Assembly (NCBI RefSeq): GCF_002564465.1
Contig: NZ_NUUX01000009.1
Location: forward strand, 79,286 to 143,285
Length of the DNA stretch: 64,000 nt
Reading direction: 5' to 3'
DNA from: Bacillus sp. AFS088145
Lineage (GTDB): Bacteria > Bacillota > Bacilli > Bacillales > Bacillaceae_G
In this document: one piece after another, positions 20,661 to 29,006 of the stretch
Numbering within the stretch: position 1 is the stretch's first letter
How the letters are laid out: the number at the start of each line of letters is the position of its first letter
Made by a program: the position numbers and the translations under genes
The notes under the pieces: model-generated
The model's database searches: none
The model's input: only the letters and a program-made list of their open reading frames with translations
What the model was told of the DNA's origin: nothing

Positions 20661-20831
20661 ATGAATAGGGTAGAAGAAATTATAAAAGAAATAAAAAATT
20701 TGGAAAAAAATATGAGTCAATTAAAAATTGAACTGAATGCAATTCAAAAAAATTGTATACACGATTTCCAAAAAAAAGATACGATACAAGAATGCCTTAA
20801 ATGCAGTTTAATCGAAAGCTTATCTTGGTAA
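20661..20831 (+). CDS. Small coiled-coil protein with Cys/His zinc-ribbon-like end
   Basis: 56 residues starting at ATG 20661 and ending at TAA 20829-20831, 15 bp after thiC. Residues 1-31 form a strongly predicted amphipathic coiled coil (VEEIIKEIKNLEKN...). The C-terminal part holds Cys32-x-His34 and Cys45-x-x-Cys48, a spacing that could bind zinc. The thiC terminator comes only after this gene, so it should be co-transcribed with thiC under TPP control. The ribosome site is weak (GGGTGTGA), which suggests coupling to thiC translation. Function unknown. Confidence 0.6.
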   Translation: MNRVEEIIKEIKNLEKNMSQLKIELNAIQKNCIHDFQKKDTIQECLKCSLIESLSW

Positions 20832-20850
20832 TATAATGAATAAATAAAGA

Positions 20851-20882
20851 AACAAACCTCAAAACAAGAGGTTTGTTTTTTT
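20851..20882. terminator. Bidirectional terminator between thiC unit and sspH
   Basis: AACAAACCTC / GAGGTTTGTT stem with a T7 tail forward and an A-rich stretch on the other side. Confidence 0.85.
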
Positions 20883-20890
20883 CTCCGGAA

Positions 20891-21070
20891 TTAATGTTCT
20901 GACAAATTATTGATTGAAACTTCTTCCTCTCGATCTGGTTGACCTAGCGGATAGATTCTAGCAGTTTCATTAGTTTCATCAACGTGTTGAATGTAAATTG
21001 GCACTCCATTGTATGTAACATTAGCCATTTCAGGTGAAGAAGCAATTTCTTGAGCTCGTTGTTTATTCAT
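20891..21070 (-). CDS. sspH: H-type small acid-soluble spore protein
   Basis: 59 residues with the SspH pattern: NKQRAQEI at the start, VTYNGVPIYIQHVDE in the middle, then NETARIYPL and an acidic tail. The length equals B. subtilis SspH. The ribosome site AGAGGAGG precedes ATG 21070. It is expected to be made in the forespore and packed in the spore core. The minor SASP H family does not protect DNA as alpha/beta SASPs do, and its precise role is unclear. A paralogue lies at 23775-23957. Confidence 0.88.
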   Translation of the reverse strand: MNKQRAQEIASSPEMANVTYNGVPIYIQHVDETNETARIYPLGQPDREEEVSINNLSEH

Positions 21071-21165
21071 AAGGAACCTCCTCTAATTAAAAATAGAAAC
21101 CTAACATATTATTAACAGAGGTAAACTTGAGTATTCATAATCAAGTACAAACTTTATATAAATAA

Positions 21166-21199
21166 AAAAAACTCCTGTTAAAATTTAACAGGAGTTTTA
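21166..21199. terminator. Bidirectional terminator
   Basis: AAACTCCTGTTA / TAACAGGAGTTT stem flanked by an A run and a T run. It serves the YjcZ-type gene on the reverse strand. Confidence 0.85.
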
Positions 21200-21212
21200 T
21201 AGTTTTTAAAGA

Positions 21213-21344
21213 TTACCAGTGATGTCCATATCCATATCCGTCATGTCCAGACCAGCAAGCTGCTCCAACAATGATTAATAAGATAAATAGAACAACGATT
21301 AAAGCAAAACCGTTAAGATGGTGTCCGTGATGTCCAGTACTCAT
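21213..21344 (-). CDS. YjcZ-family sporulation peptide
   Basis: About 43 residues: a short His/Gly-rich N-terminus (STGHHGHH), the very conserved hydrophobic segment FALIVVLFILLIIVGAACW, and a Gly/Tyr/His tail. This is the YjcZ-family pattern of small membrane peptides found in spore formers. The ATG at 21344 is chosen because AGGAGGTC lies six bases upstream; an in-frame start further upstream has no ribosome site. Between SASP genes, it is probably made during sporulation. Confidence 0.8.
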   Translation of the reverse strand: MSTGHHGHHLNGFALIVVLFILLIIVGAACWSGHDGYGYGHHW

Positions 21345-21517
21345 ACATTTGACCTCCTTCATACGATATTTAAGGGATAACTCCCTTAGGGTCATGTAAC
21401 TAATTGAAAATTACAATTAGGAGAGGTGGATAATGTATCGTATGTTTTTTTGCCAACTATGAAACTAGTCTATAATGTAATTAGGCTTATACCTAGACGT
21501 AAGTTTTAATAAATGAA

Positions 21518-21778
21518 TTATTTTTCCTTAGGAAGTGAAATTGCTGTTTCAACTACATAACCATTTTGAAACTTCACTGCAATTGTTCCTAAATAAGTGT
21601 CAGTAGGCTGAAGTGTTTCAGTACAAGTAAAATAACGAATATGTACAACTTCCTTCGTATCTTTACTAATCTTTTGACAAGCAAGTAAATTACTTAGTCG
21701 TTTTAATGCAATCTCTCTTTTCACTCCAATAAGATCTTTTTTAATAAATGATTCATAATAATTTTTTAATGGGAACAT
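21518..21778 (-). CDS. Conserved-looking hypothetical protein
   Basis: An 86-residue soluble protein with no family I recognise. A basic helical N-terminal half (about 1-40) is followed by an extended, probably beta-stranded half (VVHIRYFTC...YLGTIAVKFQNGYVVETA). It has two cysteines but no metal-site spacing. The ATG at 21778 follows AGGAGC. It is single-cistron, among spore genes and an amino-acid permease, and followed by sequence without a strong terminator. Confidence 0.6.
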   Translation of the reverse strand: MFPLKNYYESFIKKDLIGVKREIALKRLSNLLACQKISKDTKEVVHIRYFTCTETLQPTDTYLGTIAVKFQNGYVVETAISLPKEK

Positions 21779-21902
21779 TTTAACAGCTCCTGTTCATTCG
21801 AAAATAAAATTTCTTAAGTCGTATCATATCATAAAGTAAATCTGTTTTTGCTGTAGATATCTATAATTATTCTAGATTGTTAAGGGAAATATGTAACGAA
21901 CA

Positions 21903-21940
21903 AAAAAATCCCACTATAGGTTACTATAGTGGGATTTCAT
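21903..21940. terminator. Bidirectional terminator of the permease gene
   Basis: AAATCCCACTATAG / CTATAGTGGGATTT stem with only a four-base loop, A run to the left and T-rich to the right. Confidence 0.85.
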
Positions 21941-21943
21941 TAC

Positions 21944-23350
21944 TTATGCAGTTTGATTTGAATCCTTATCAATCTTATTTTTATTGTTTAGTTTAGAATT
22001 TTTATATCCGTAAGTTATATAAATTACTAAACCGATTACTAACCAAACTACGAAACCTTTCCAAGTAAATGATGAAAGTTGTAGCATTAAATATACACAG
22101 AATACAACAGCTAATACTGGTACTACAGGTACCCAAGGAGTTTTGAATCCGCGCTTTAAGTCTGGGCGAGTTTTTCTTAATACTAGAATACCAAGAGAAA
22201 CAGCAGAGAAAGCGAATAGAGTACCGATATTTGTTAATTCAGCTAATTTGTTTAATGGAATTAAGCCAGCGAATAAAGCAACTAGTCCGCCAGTTACCCA
22301 TGTACTAGTTACAGGAACTTGAGTTTTCTTGTTAACATTTGATAATTTTCCTGGTAATAAACCGTCTTTACTGATTGCATAGAATAGACGAGATTGTCCA
22401 AACATCATTACGATTAATACAGTTGTAATACCGATGATTGCGCCAAGTGAGATGAAACCAGCAGCCCAATCTTGATGAATAAATGCTAGTGCAAAAGCAA
22501 CAGGGTCTTTAACACCTAATTGATCAAACGGAACGATACCAGTAAGAATTAATGAAACGACAATATATAAGATTGTACAAATCGTTAAAGCTGTGATAAT
22601 ACCGATTGGTAAGTTACGTTGAGGATTTTTAACTTCCTCAGCTGCAGTTGATACTGCATCAAATCCAAAGTAAGCAAATACTACTACTGCAGCACCAGCT
22701 GTTACACCATGGAATCCCATTGGCATAAATGGAGTCCAGTTATGCGGTTGAACGTACCAAACACCTACTACAATGAAAAGTGCTACTACTGCTAATTTTA
22801 CAATTACCATGATCGTGTTAAGTTTTGCTGATTCTTTAACACCTCTAGTAAGAATGAACGTAACAATTAAAACAATGATTACTGCCGGTAAATCAATATA
22901 AGTATGTTTAGATGGATCAAATGCACTTGTTAAAGCTGTTGGAAGGTTTACTCCAAAACCATGTAATAAACTTTGGAAATAGCCAGACCATCCACTTGCT
23001 ACTGCTGAAGATGCAAGTCCATACTCTAGTACCATATCCCAACCTAATATCCAAGCAATCACTTCACCAAAAGCAACATAACTATAAGTGTAAGCACTAC
23101 CAGCCTCTGGAATCATAGATGCAAATTCAGAGTAACAAAGTGCAGCGAATGTACAAGCTAAGCCTGCGATTATAAATGAAAGAATAAGTGCTGGACCAGC
23201 GTAATCAGCTGCTGCTACACCAGTTAAAACGAATATACCTGTACCGATGATGGCACCGATACCTAACATTGTAAGATCAAACGCCCCTAGAACTTGCTTA
23301 AGTGAACTAGGCGAACTGCTTGTAACTGATTTTTTTCGAAATAAATTCAT
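21944..23350 (-). CDS. APC-family amino acid permease (CAT type, YhdG/YfnA-like)
   Basis: A 468-residue transporter with about 12 TM segments and the amino acid-polyamine-organocation consensus: GIGAIIGTGIFVLTG in TM1, the CYSEFASMIPEAGSAYTYSY segment, and FAYFGFDAVSTAAEEVKNPQRNLP in the TM6-loop region. It matches the cationic/branched-chain amino-acid transporter subgroup of Bacillus (YhdG/BcaP, YfnA), but I cannot assign the substrate. Single gene, with a good promoter at 23497-23524 and a terminator at 21903-21940. Confidence 0.9.
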   Translation of the reverse strand: MNLFRKKSVTSSSPSSLKQVLGAFDLTMLGIGAIIGTGIFVLTGVAAADYAGPALILSFIIAGLACTFAALCYSEFASMIPEAGSAYTYSYVAFGEVIAWILGWDMVLEYGLASSAVASGWSGYFQSLLHGFGVNLPTALTSAFDPSKHTYIDLPAVIIVLIVTFILTRGVKESAKLNTIMVIVKLAVVALFIVVGVWYVQPHNWTPFMPMGFHGVTAGAAVVVFAYFGFDAVSTAAEEVKNPQRNLPIGIITALTICTILYIVVSLILTGIVPFDQLGVKDPVAFALAFIHQDWAAGFISLGAIIGITTVLIVMMFGQSRLFYAISKDGLLPGKLSNVNKKTQVPVTSTWVTGGLVALFAGLIPLNKLAELTNIGTLFAFSAVSLGILVLRKTRPDLKRGFKTPWVPVVPVLAVVFCVYLMLQLSSFTWKGFVVWLVIGLVIYITYGYKNSKLNNKNKIDKDSNQTA

Positions 23351-23496
23351 ATGAGCCTCCTCTAATCCTATATTTAGTAGTTTTTTAATTTTCTATTTAG
23401 AAAGTTTATTATTTTCTAATTTTACCTTAAAAAATAGAAAATTCTGACAATTAGCTTCGAAGTAATGTAATATATTGTCGTTCTTAAGTGATTTTT

Positions 23497-23524
23497 ATGA
23501 TAACACACTTATAAAAATTTTCAA
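23497..23524 (-). promoter_or_regulatory. Probable promoter of the APC permease
   Basis: Reverse strand -35 TTGAAA (23524-23519), 16-bp spacer, -10 TATCAT (23502-23497). The rest of the 23351-23724 gap is A/T runs. I saw no riboswitch or T-box in it. Confidence 0.6.
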
Positions 23525-23724
23525 ACAATTTTTCGACTTTTTTTTCAATTTTTTTTAAAGTTAGTAGTAAATTCGACTTATTACCCAATACCTAGTTGGT
23601 TGGTAAAAATAAACTAGTTAATCCTTATGCCATAAGTAATACTGCACTCAATAAACTTCATATTCCTAAAGATTTCAGTTAAAACCAGACTAAATAATTA
23701 TATTATTAGGCTTTTTTTCTAAAA

Positions 23725-23758
23725 ATGAAATAAACCTCTTTAATAGAGGTTTATTTTT
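23725..23758 (-). terminator. Terminator of the second sspH gene
   Basis: AAATAAACCTCT / AGAGGTTTATTT stem followed on the reverse strand by CATTTTT. Confidence 0.8.
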
Positions 23759-23774
23759 GGGACTTTTTTATCAT

Positions 23775-23957
23775 TTAATGTTCTTTTAAGTGACTTAATG
23801 ATACTTCTTTATCATTTTGTGGTTGATCCAGAGGATAAATTCTAGCTGTACCCTCATTTTTATTAACATGCTGAATATAAACTGGTACTCCATCGCAAGT
23901 TACATTAATCATACCAGGTGCAGCTACGATTTCTAAAGCTCTTTCAGTATCCATCAT
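23775..23957 (-). CDS. sspH: H-type small acid-soluble spore protein, second copy
   Basis: 60 residues, clearly paralogous to 20891-21070: RALEIVAAPGMINVTCDGVPVYIQHV is followed by GTARIYPLDQPQ and a charged tail. Two adjacent ATG codons (23957 and 23954) lie behind AGGAGGT; either could be used. Expected expression is in the forespore. It has a cysteine (in VTCDGVP) absent from the other copy. Confidence 0.87.
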   Translation of the reverse strand: MMDTERALEIVAAPGMINVTCDGVPVYIQHVNKNEGTARIYPLDQPQNDKEVSLSHLKEH

Positions 23958-24102
23958 AATACCTCCTTTAATAACTAACCTATTTTATTATTTACATAGC
24001 AAAGTTAGAGTATTCACGGAAAATAGGAGCTTTTTTAAAGGATTATGTAATATAGGACAGCGAGGAAAATTGTTGGAGCAATTGTTTTAAGTTTTGCCTG
24101 CA

Positions 24103-24207
24103 TTACTTAACTCGTTTCTTTTCTTGTTGTATGATAGCAAAGAAAGCGAAAAATAAAATTGAACTACACATAAATAGTAAACATAGTAAACCAAATAATA
24201 TTTGCAT
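24103..24207 (-). CDS. 34-residue single-pass membrane protein
   Basis: Starts at ATG 24207 behind a near-perfect ribosome site AAAGGAGGT seven bases upstream, and ends at TAA 24105-24103. Residues 2-27 are hydrophobic (QILFGLLCLLFMCSSILFFAFFAII) and the tail QQEKKRVK is basic, so an N-out/C-in single TM peptide is likely. It is too short for most gene callers. It lies between sspH and a divergent LacI regulator. Function unknown; a sporulation membrane peptide or a regulatory small protein are possibilities only. Confidence 0.55.
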   Translation of the reverse strand: MQILFGLLCLLFMCSSILFFAFFAIIQQEKKRVK

Positions 24208-24291
24208 ATTCGTACCTCCTTTTTATAATGAATACAGAATAAAGTATGGAACTAGTTTCAGAGCAAGAAAAAGTTTAGAAAAGGTGAGAAA

Positions 24292-25251
24292 ATGTCTAAT
24301 ATTAAAGAAATTGCGAGGATTGCCGGCGTTTCGGTTACAACAGTCTCACGAGTTTTAAATGATGAACCATATGTTAGTGAGGAAAAAAGAAAAGCAGTCT
24401 TAAATGCAATTGAGTTAACGAATTATCAACGAAATCAAAATGCAGTCAATTTAAGCAAAGGAAAAACGAATCTAATTGGAGTGGTTATACCGTTCTCGCA
24501 ACACCCTTACTTTGGATTGCTAATTGATGGAATCGCGAATGAGGCGATAAAAAGTAATTATAAGCTCGTACTATTTCAATCAAATTATGAGGAGAAGAGA
24601 GAAATTGAGGCTTTAAAGATGCTGCAGCATAAACAAATAGACTCACTTATTATTTGTTCTAGAATTTGTTCTAATGAAATGATCGAGAATTATAAGCAAT
24701 ATGGACAAATAGTATTATTTGAAGATACGAGAAATACAGGGATTTCCTCAACATTTATCGATCAATACAATTGTTTCATGATTGCATTAGAATATTTATA
24801 TCAAAAAGGACATCGGAATATCGGTTATAGTATTGGTCGTAGAACAGGCAAGAATAGTAAACAAAGAGAATCTGCCTATATTGATTTTCATAAGAAATAT
24901 AATGAATCACTAAATAAAGATTTTGTATTCGATAATTGTTACTATTTTGAAGATGGTGAAAGAATTGTCAAATCTTTGTTAAATTTAAAAGAGAGACCAA
25001 CAGCATTGTTAGTAACAAGTGACCAAGTGGCAGCGGGGGTTCAAACTTGCTGTAATGATCATGGTATAGCTATTCCAAAAGATTTAGCGATAATTGGATT
25101 TGATAATCAACCAATTGCGAAAGTAATGAAGTTAACAACAGTTGAAATTCGATTACGAGAAATAGGGAAGAAACTGTTTATACAAGCGATTAATTCTGCA
25201 ATTAATCAAGAGGAGATAGCGATTAAATTAATTGAGCGGCAGACGGTATAA
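24292..25251 (+). CDS. LacI-family transcriptional regulator
   Basis: A 319-residue LacI/GalR regulator. The N-terminal helix-turn-helix IKEIARIAGVSVTTVSRVLND (about 3-23) is followed by a YxxN hinge and a periplasmic-binding-like sensor domain with IGVVIPFSQHPYFG and AIIGFDNQPIAKVM. The ATG follows AAAGGTGAG. No sugar or catabolic genes adjoin it, so its targets and ligand are unknown. A terminator follows directly. Confidence 0.92.
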   Translation: MSNIKEIARIAGVSVTTVSRVLNDEPYVSEEKRKAVLNAIELTNYQRNQNAVNLSKGKTNLIGVVIPFSQHPYFGLLIDGIANEAIKSNYKLVLFQSNYEEKREIEALKMLQHKQIDSLIICSRICSNEMIENYKQYGQIVLFEDTRNTGISSTFIDQYNCFMIALEYLYQKGHRNIGYSIGRRTGKNSKQRESAYIDFHKKYNESLNKDFVFDNCYYFEDGERIVKSLLNLKERPTALLVTSDQVAAGVQTCCNDHGIAIPKDLAIIGFDNQPIAKVMKLTTVEIRLREIGKKLFIQAINSAINQEEIAIKLIERQTV

Positions 25252-25253
25252 TA

Positions 25254-25282
25254 AAAAAGCTAGTCAGGAACTAGCTTTTTTT
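25254..25282 (+). terminator. Terminator of the LacI-family gene
   Basis: AGCTAG / CTAGCT stem flanked by A6 and T7. Because of the A run it may also work in reverse. Confidence 0.85.
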
Positions 25283-25296
25283 CATTGCTTTGAATG

Positions 25297-25406
25297 GTGA
25301 ACTGCAAATAAAAAAGCACAATCTGCAAATAAATTTGGCAAATCTACAAATAAAAATGTGGTATCTGCAATAAAAAACAGCATAACTGCAAATAAAGTCT
25401 CAAAAC
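25297..25406. repeat. Tandem 21-bp repeat array A (CTGCAAATAAA)
   Basis: Five units start at 25302, 25323, 25344, 25365 and 25386, exactly 21 bp apart. Each begins CTGCAAATAAA or a one- or two-base variant, followed by about ten variable bases. The array begins with GGTGAA and lies between two convergent regulator genes, right after a terminator. The rest of the gap to 25621 holds only AT-rich sequence. Related arrays are at 47659 and 52598. Confidence 0.85.
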
Positions 25407-25621
25407 ATGATGATATAGAGTAAATGCATCAAAAAAATAACAAAAAAATGGACTAAAGAAACAACTAAACTAAACAAAATCCACTAAAATCATATAAATA
25501 CACAAAAAATTTTCAAGGATGAGTCCGAACGCTTTATCAAAAAGCCTTAATCAATAAAGTTAAACTATGTGTCCGGACTTTTCCCAAAGCTTATAACTCT
25601 AAAGTAAAAACTAATTATAAA

Positions 25622-26521
25622 CTAGCTTTTGATAGACTGATTCCATAAAGGTGTCTGTTCTCTAACAACTTCCATAAATTTTCTAGCAGCACGGGATTGC
25701 CATCTGTTTTTATGCCAAGACATAATCGTAGATACACTTCCTAAATTTGTATCCCAATGTATGACTTTTAGTTTTTGTTGTTGCATTTCATTTTGAACTG
25801 CAACGAGTGGGAGTATGGATATACCAAGTCCACACATAACACATTGTTTAATTGCCTCAACACTCCAAAATTCCATTCCAGTCTCAGTTGCGATTCCTTT
25901 ACTTCTTAAAAATGCTTCAAAATAATCACGATAACTGCCTTGTTCTGTTAGAATTATATTTTCATTCGTATTTAGTGTAAACGATGAAAGTGTTCTAGTG
26001 TCAGAAGTTGGTGGTAGCAAAATGACAAGTGGTTCTTCAATTAGTGTTTCCGTATACAAATCCGAATCCGTTAATGGAGCCTGTAGGAAGAAGCCAATAT
26101 CCAAATCACCTCGACGTAATTCATCTTGTAATTCCCAACATGAACCAGATTTCATCATAATATTTACTTTCGGATTTTGTGATCGAAAGGCTTGGATAAT
26201 TTGTGGAAGACGATAGATCGTTAAAGATTCAGGTGCGCCAATTTTTAACGTGGATACCTCTTCATTTTCCATTTGGAATACATCTTTTGCTTTTGTATAG
26301 AGCTGAATCATTTCGATTGCGTGAACTAAAAAGTTCTCACCGACCTCAGTCAGATGAACCTTTTTACCTATACGGTCAAATAAAGGTACTCCTAATTCTT
26401 GCTCAAGTGCTTGTATATGTGCAGTAATTGTAGATTGTGCATATCCGAGATGGACCGCAGCTCTAGAGAACCCGCCCATATCCACAATTGACTTAAACGT
26501 AATTAAATGACGGATTTCCAT
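25622..26521 (-). CDS. LysR-family transcriptional regulator
   Basis: A 299-residue LysR regulator: N-terminal winged helix (ITFKSIVDMGGFSRAAVHLGYAQSTITAHIQALE, about 6-40), linker helix and a two-lobed effector domain from about 90. It is divergent from an APC permease gene with 132 bp between them and a palindrome at 26537-26551. By LysR convention it should activate the permease in response to a small ligand, probably its substrate. The ligand is not apparent. Confidence 0.93.
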   Translation of the reverse strand: MEIRHLITFKSIVDMGGFSRAAVHLGYAQSTITAHIQALEQELGVPLFDRIGKKVHLTEVGENFLVHAIEMIQLYTKAKDVFQMENEEVSTLKIGAPESLTIYRLPQIIQAFRSQNPKVNIMMKSGSCWELQDELRRGDLDIGFFLQAPLTDSDLYTETLIEEPLVILLPPTSDTRTLSSFTLNTNENIILTEQGSYRDYFEAFLRSKGIATETGMEFWSVEAIKQCVMCGLGISILPLVAVQNEMQQQKLKVIHWDTNLGSVSTIMSWHKNRWQSRAARKFMEVVREQTPLWNQSIKS

Positions 26522-26536
26522 AATAGCCTCCTAAGT

Positions 26537-26551
26537 ATCGGATTTTCCGAT
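26537..26551. promoter_or_regulatory. Candidate LysR operator
   Basis: Perfect inverted repeat ATCGGA-TTT-TCCGAT in the LysR/permease intergenic region, with a further half-site ACCGAT at 26577-26582. It is placed to repress the LysR gene and activate the permease. No binding data. Confidence 0.6.
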
Positions 26552-26653
26552 GGTTTATATCATAACTATTCATTTTACCGATGTTGGGTCAATTCATATA
26601 ATTAAAGTATACGAGATTACAATTTATTTCAATAACCATTGGAGGGATATTAA

Positions 26654-27919
26654 TTGAGGAATCGAAAAATTGGTTTTCTTTTGCTCAGCGGGTTAATGAT
26701 TGGACCTATTTTAGGTTCGGGAATTATCATTTTACCGCCTGCAGTGTATGAAACTGCTGGTAATTATGCTATTTTTGCTTGGATACTTATGCTTGGTTTA
26801 AGTTTAATTTTTGCACTAATGTTTGGTAAGCTAAGTTTGTTGATTCCAGGAGATTCTGGAGTACCATTGGCAGTTGAACGTGCATTTGGTACACAAATAA
26901 AAAACCTTTCAGCTATTTTCTTTTTACTTGCAGTTTGTTTTGGACCAATTGCAGTTACAGGTACGGCAGGGCATTACCTACAACTACTGACAAATCAAAG
27001 TTTCTTCAATGAAAAGTGGCTAGCTTTAGGAATCCTATGTTTTGTTTATATCATTTTAACTAGAAGTATTGCCGATGTTGGAAAATTTGCCTTTTTTATG
27101 TCAAGTTTCATTGTCGTGACGCTTATAGTTGGCAGTATTCATACATTATTTACAGTTGATGGGAGCTTTACTTTATCGAATCCAATAACTGTTTCTGATT
27201 TTGGAGAAAGTTTACTTTTATTATTTTGGGCTTTAATCGGGTGGGAGGTCATTGGTAGCTACTCTTTAGAAGTAAAAAATCCAGAACGAACAATTCCTAG
27301 AGCAGTAGTCTTAAGTTTCTCGATTATAGCAATAGTAAGTTTAACAGTTGCATTTGCTTTCCAGTGGATTCATTCTCAAAATGGAAATATGATGGATCAA
27401 TCATTAGCACCCTTACTTCAGAGTTTATTTGGAAGTTGGTCAACTCCTATTATTTCATCTATTACAATTGCTCTTTGTATTAGTACGGTTCTTCTAGTAA
27501 TAGGAGCAGTATCACGGCTAATCGCCGATCAAGCCAAAAACGGTTTTTTACCTTCATGGCTCTCTTTTAAAAATAAAAATAATGTGTCAACTCGATCACT
27601 ATTTAGTTTGTTTTGCATTCACATAATTGTATTTATTCTTTATTTTAATGATTTCCTAAGCATTCAAACGCTTGTAGCAATTGCAAATGCATTCTTCTTA
27701 TGCAACGCTTTACTAGGAGTATTGGCATGTTTGCGATTATTTGATTCCATATTTTTTAAAATCGGTTCATTTATTCTAGCAATTTGCTTTTTAGGAATAC
27801 TCTTATTTTCTTCACCGGTCATTCTAATATTGATCATACTCGTTTCAGTGTACTTTATTTTGCTACAAAAAAGAGATTCAAAACAACATGAAAAAATTCT
27901 ACAAGTTGGAAATGAATAA
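26654..27919 (+). CDS. APC-superfamily amino acid permease (YjeH-like)
   Basis: A 421-residue transporter with about 12 TM segments. TM1 carries GPILGSGIIILPPAVYE, the APC substrate-binding loop, and TM6 carries LLFWALIGWEVIGSYSLEVKNPERTIPRA. Its short length and start resemble the YjeH (methionine/branched-chain amino-acid exporter) subgroup rather than the importers. The TTG start at 26654 follows GGAGGG by seven bases. It is divergent from the LysR regulator, which probably controls it. Confidence 0.85.
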   Translation: MRNRKIGFLLLSGLMIGPILGSGIIILPPAVYETAGNYAIFAWILMLGLSLIFALMFGKLSLLIPGDSGVPLAVERAFGTQIKNLSAIFFLLAVCFGPIAVTGTAGHYLQLLTNQSFFNEKWLALGILCFVYIILTRSIADVGKFAFFMSSFIVVTLIVGSIHTLFTVDGSFTLSNPITVSDFGESLLLLFWALIGWEVIGSYSLEVKNPERTIPRAVVLSFSIIAIVSLTVAFAFQWIHSQNGNMMDQSLAPLLQSLFGSWSTPIISSITIALCISTVLLVIGAVSRLIADQAKNGFLPSWLSFKNKNNVSTRSLFSLFCIHIIVFILYFNDFLSIQTLVAIANAFFLCNALLGVLACLRLFDSIFFKIGSFILAICFLGILLFSSPVILILIILVSVYFILLQKRDSKQHEKILQVGNE

Positions 27920-27921
27920 TG

Positions 27922-27953
27922 GAAACTTCTACTAAAAGAAGTTTCTTTTTTTT
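27922..27953 (+). terminator. Terminator of the YjeH-like permease gene
   Basis: GAAACTTCT / AGAAGTTTC stem with a six-base loop, followed by a T8 run. Confidence 0.85.
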
Positions 27954-28606
27954 GAAACTAGATTTTTATAATAATTCCTCGTAATGAATATTTATTATTA
28001 TTTTCAAAAGGATATTTACTAAAATTTAACACCTTATTTCAGTCTGATATTTGATAAAGCTATCTATTTCTATTTATATATTGCCTTTTTTTTGTGCGTA
28101 TGAAGGACCTTTTGTTTATTTTTGAATTAAATATTGTTTTGTAGTTATCTGGTTTATCTATTTCTATTTCTAATATAAAGGAAGACGCATTAATAACTGA
28201 AAATGTTAGTATTCTAGGAGCACTGTTAAGAGGAGTGTATTAACTCTTTAGTGTAAAAAAACAATATAAGATAAAATGAAAAAATCTGATTTTATACAAT
28301 TCAAAAAACGAAGTCAATAGTATTATTAATTAATCTAAATTAATGTAATTCTGGATTTTGTAAGCCTTAATGTCTATATTAATTGCAGGGACTAATATTT
28401 TCTGTAATTAAATTGATATTAATATTTATACAACTTTATATTAGTTGCAAAATTAATATATATAGCATGAGGATTAAATTTATAAGAATAAAAATAATAA
28501 ATTTTTTAACTAAATAGATTGTGAAATTTTTCCATATTTTATAAGGGTTTTTTTAAAGTTTTGTTTTCTATCAGTTCGTTTGAAAAGAAAATAGAATCTT
28601 AAAGTC
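27954..28606. other. Long AT-rich gap before the riboflavin operon
   Basis: About 650 bp with no credible gene on either strand. It contains two copies of TATCTATTTCTATTT (about 28061 and 28155) and many A/T runs. I see no transposase remnant, RNA gene or hairpin of note. Confidence 0.5.
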
Positions 28607-28635
28607 TTTACAATCAAATAATTGCTAGTTATAAT
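28607..28635 (+). promoter_or_regulatory. Promoter of the riboflavin operon
   Basis: -35 TTTACA (28607-28612), 17-bp spacer, -10 TATAAT (28630-28635), about 20 bp before the FMN aptamer. Confidence 0.8.
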
Positions 28636-28656
28636 GAAACCAAATTTGATAATTAG

Positions 28657-28801
28657 TGTCCTTCGGGGTCGGGTGAAATTCCCAACCGGCGGTGTTGTAT
28701 ATTTTTATACTAAGCCCGTGAGCTTCATATAGATTTTTTATATGTTGCTGATCTAGTTAGAATCTAGAGCCGACAGTATAGTCTGGATGGGAGAAGGATG
28801 G
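28657..28801 (+). promoter_or_regulatory. FMN riboswitch (RFN element)
   Basis: The conserved RFN blocks are present in order: CTTCGGGGTCGGGTGAAATTCCCAACCGGCGGT, AAGCCCGTGAGC, then AGAGCCGACAGTATAGTCTGGATGGGAGAAGGATG. (The first is quoted as positions 28661-28693.) It lies between the promoter and the terminator that precede ribE, so FMN should cause termination. Confidence 0.97.
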
Positions 28802-28971
28802 AGTGCATATACGGTATGGCTATTTGTTTTTTCAAATATACTATCCGTATAGGCTTAGTTCGTTGTACATATTTTATTTGTACAACAATAGACGTGCTAC
28901 AATATTGTCTTTTATTAGTTCATATTGTACTAGCGTTTATTTAAGTATGCTTCCTTTCTTAAACATCTATT

Positions 28972-29006
28972 GCCCCTTGGAGTTTTCTAAGGGGCTTTTC
29001 ACTTTT
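28972..29006 (+). terminator. FMN-controlled terminator
   Basis: GCCCCTTGG / CTAAGGGGC stem followed by T-rich sequence, 170 bp after the aptamer and 130 bp before ribE. Confidence 0.85.

Noticed and set aside
23351-23724. Riboswitch or T-box ahead of the amino acid permease
   Set aside because: I found neither a T-box sequence nor lysine-riboswitch blocks in the 374 bp; only a promoter and A/T runs are visible.
25297-25406. CRISPR array
   Set aside because: The repeat-plus-spacer unit is only 21 bp, the repeats are degenerate, and there are no cas genes.
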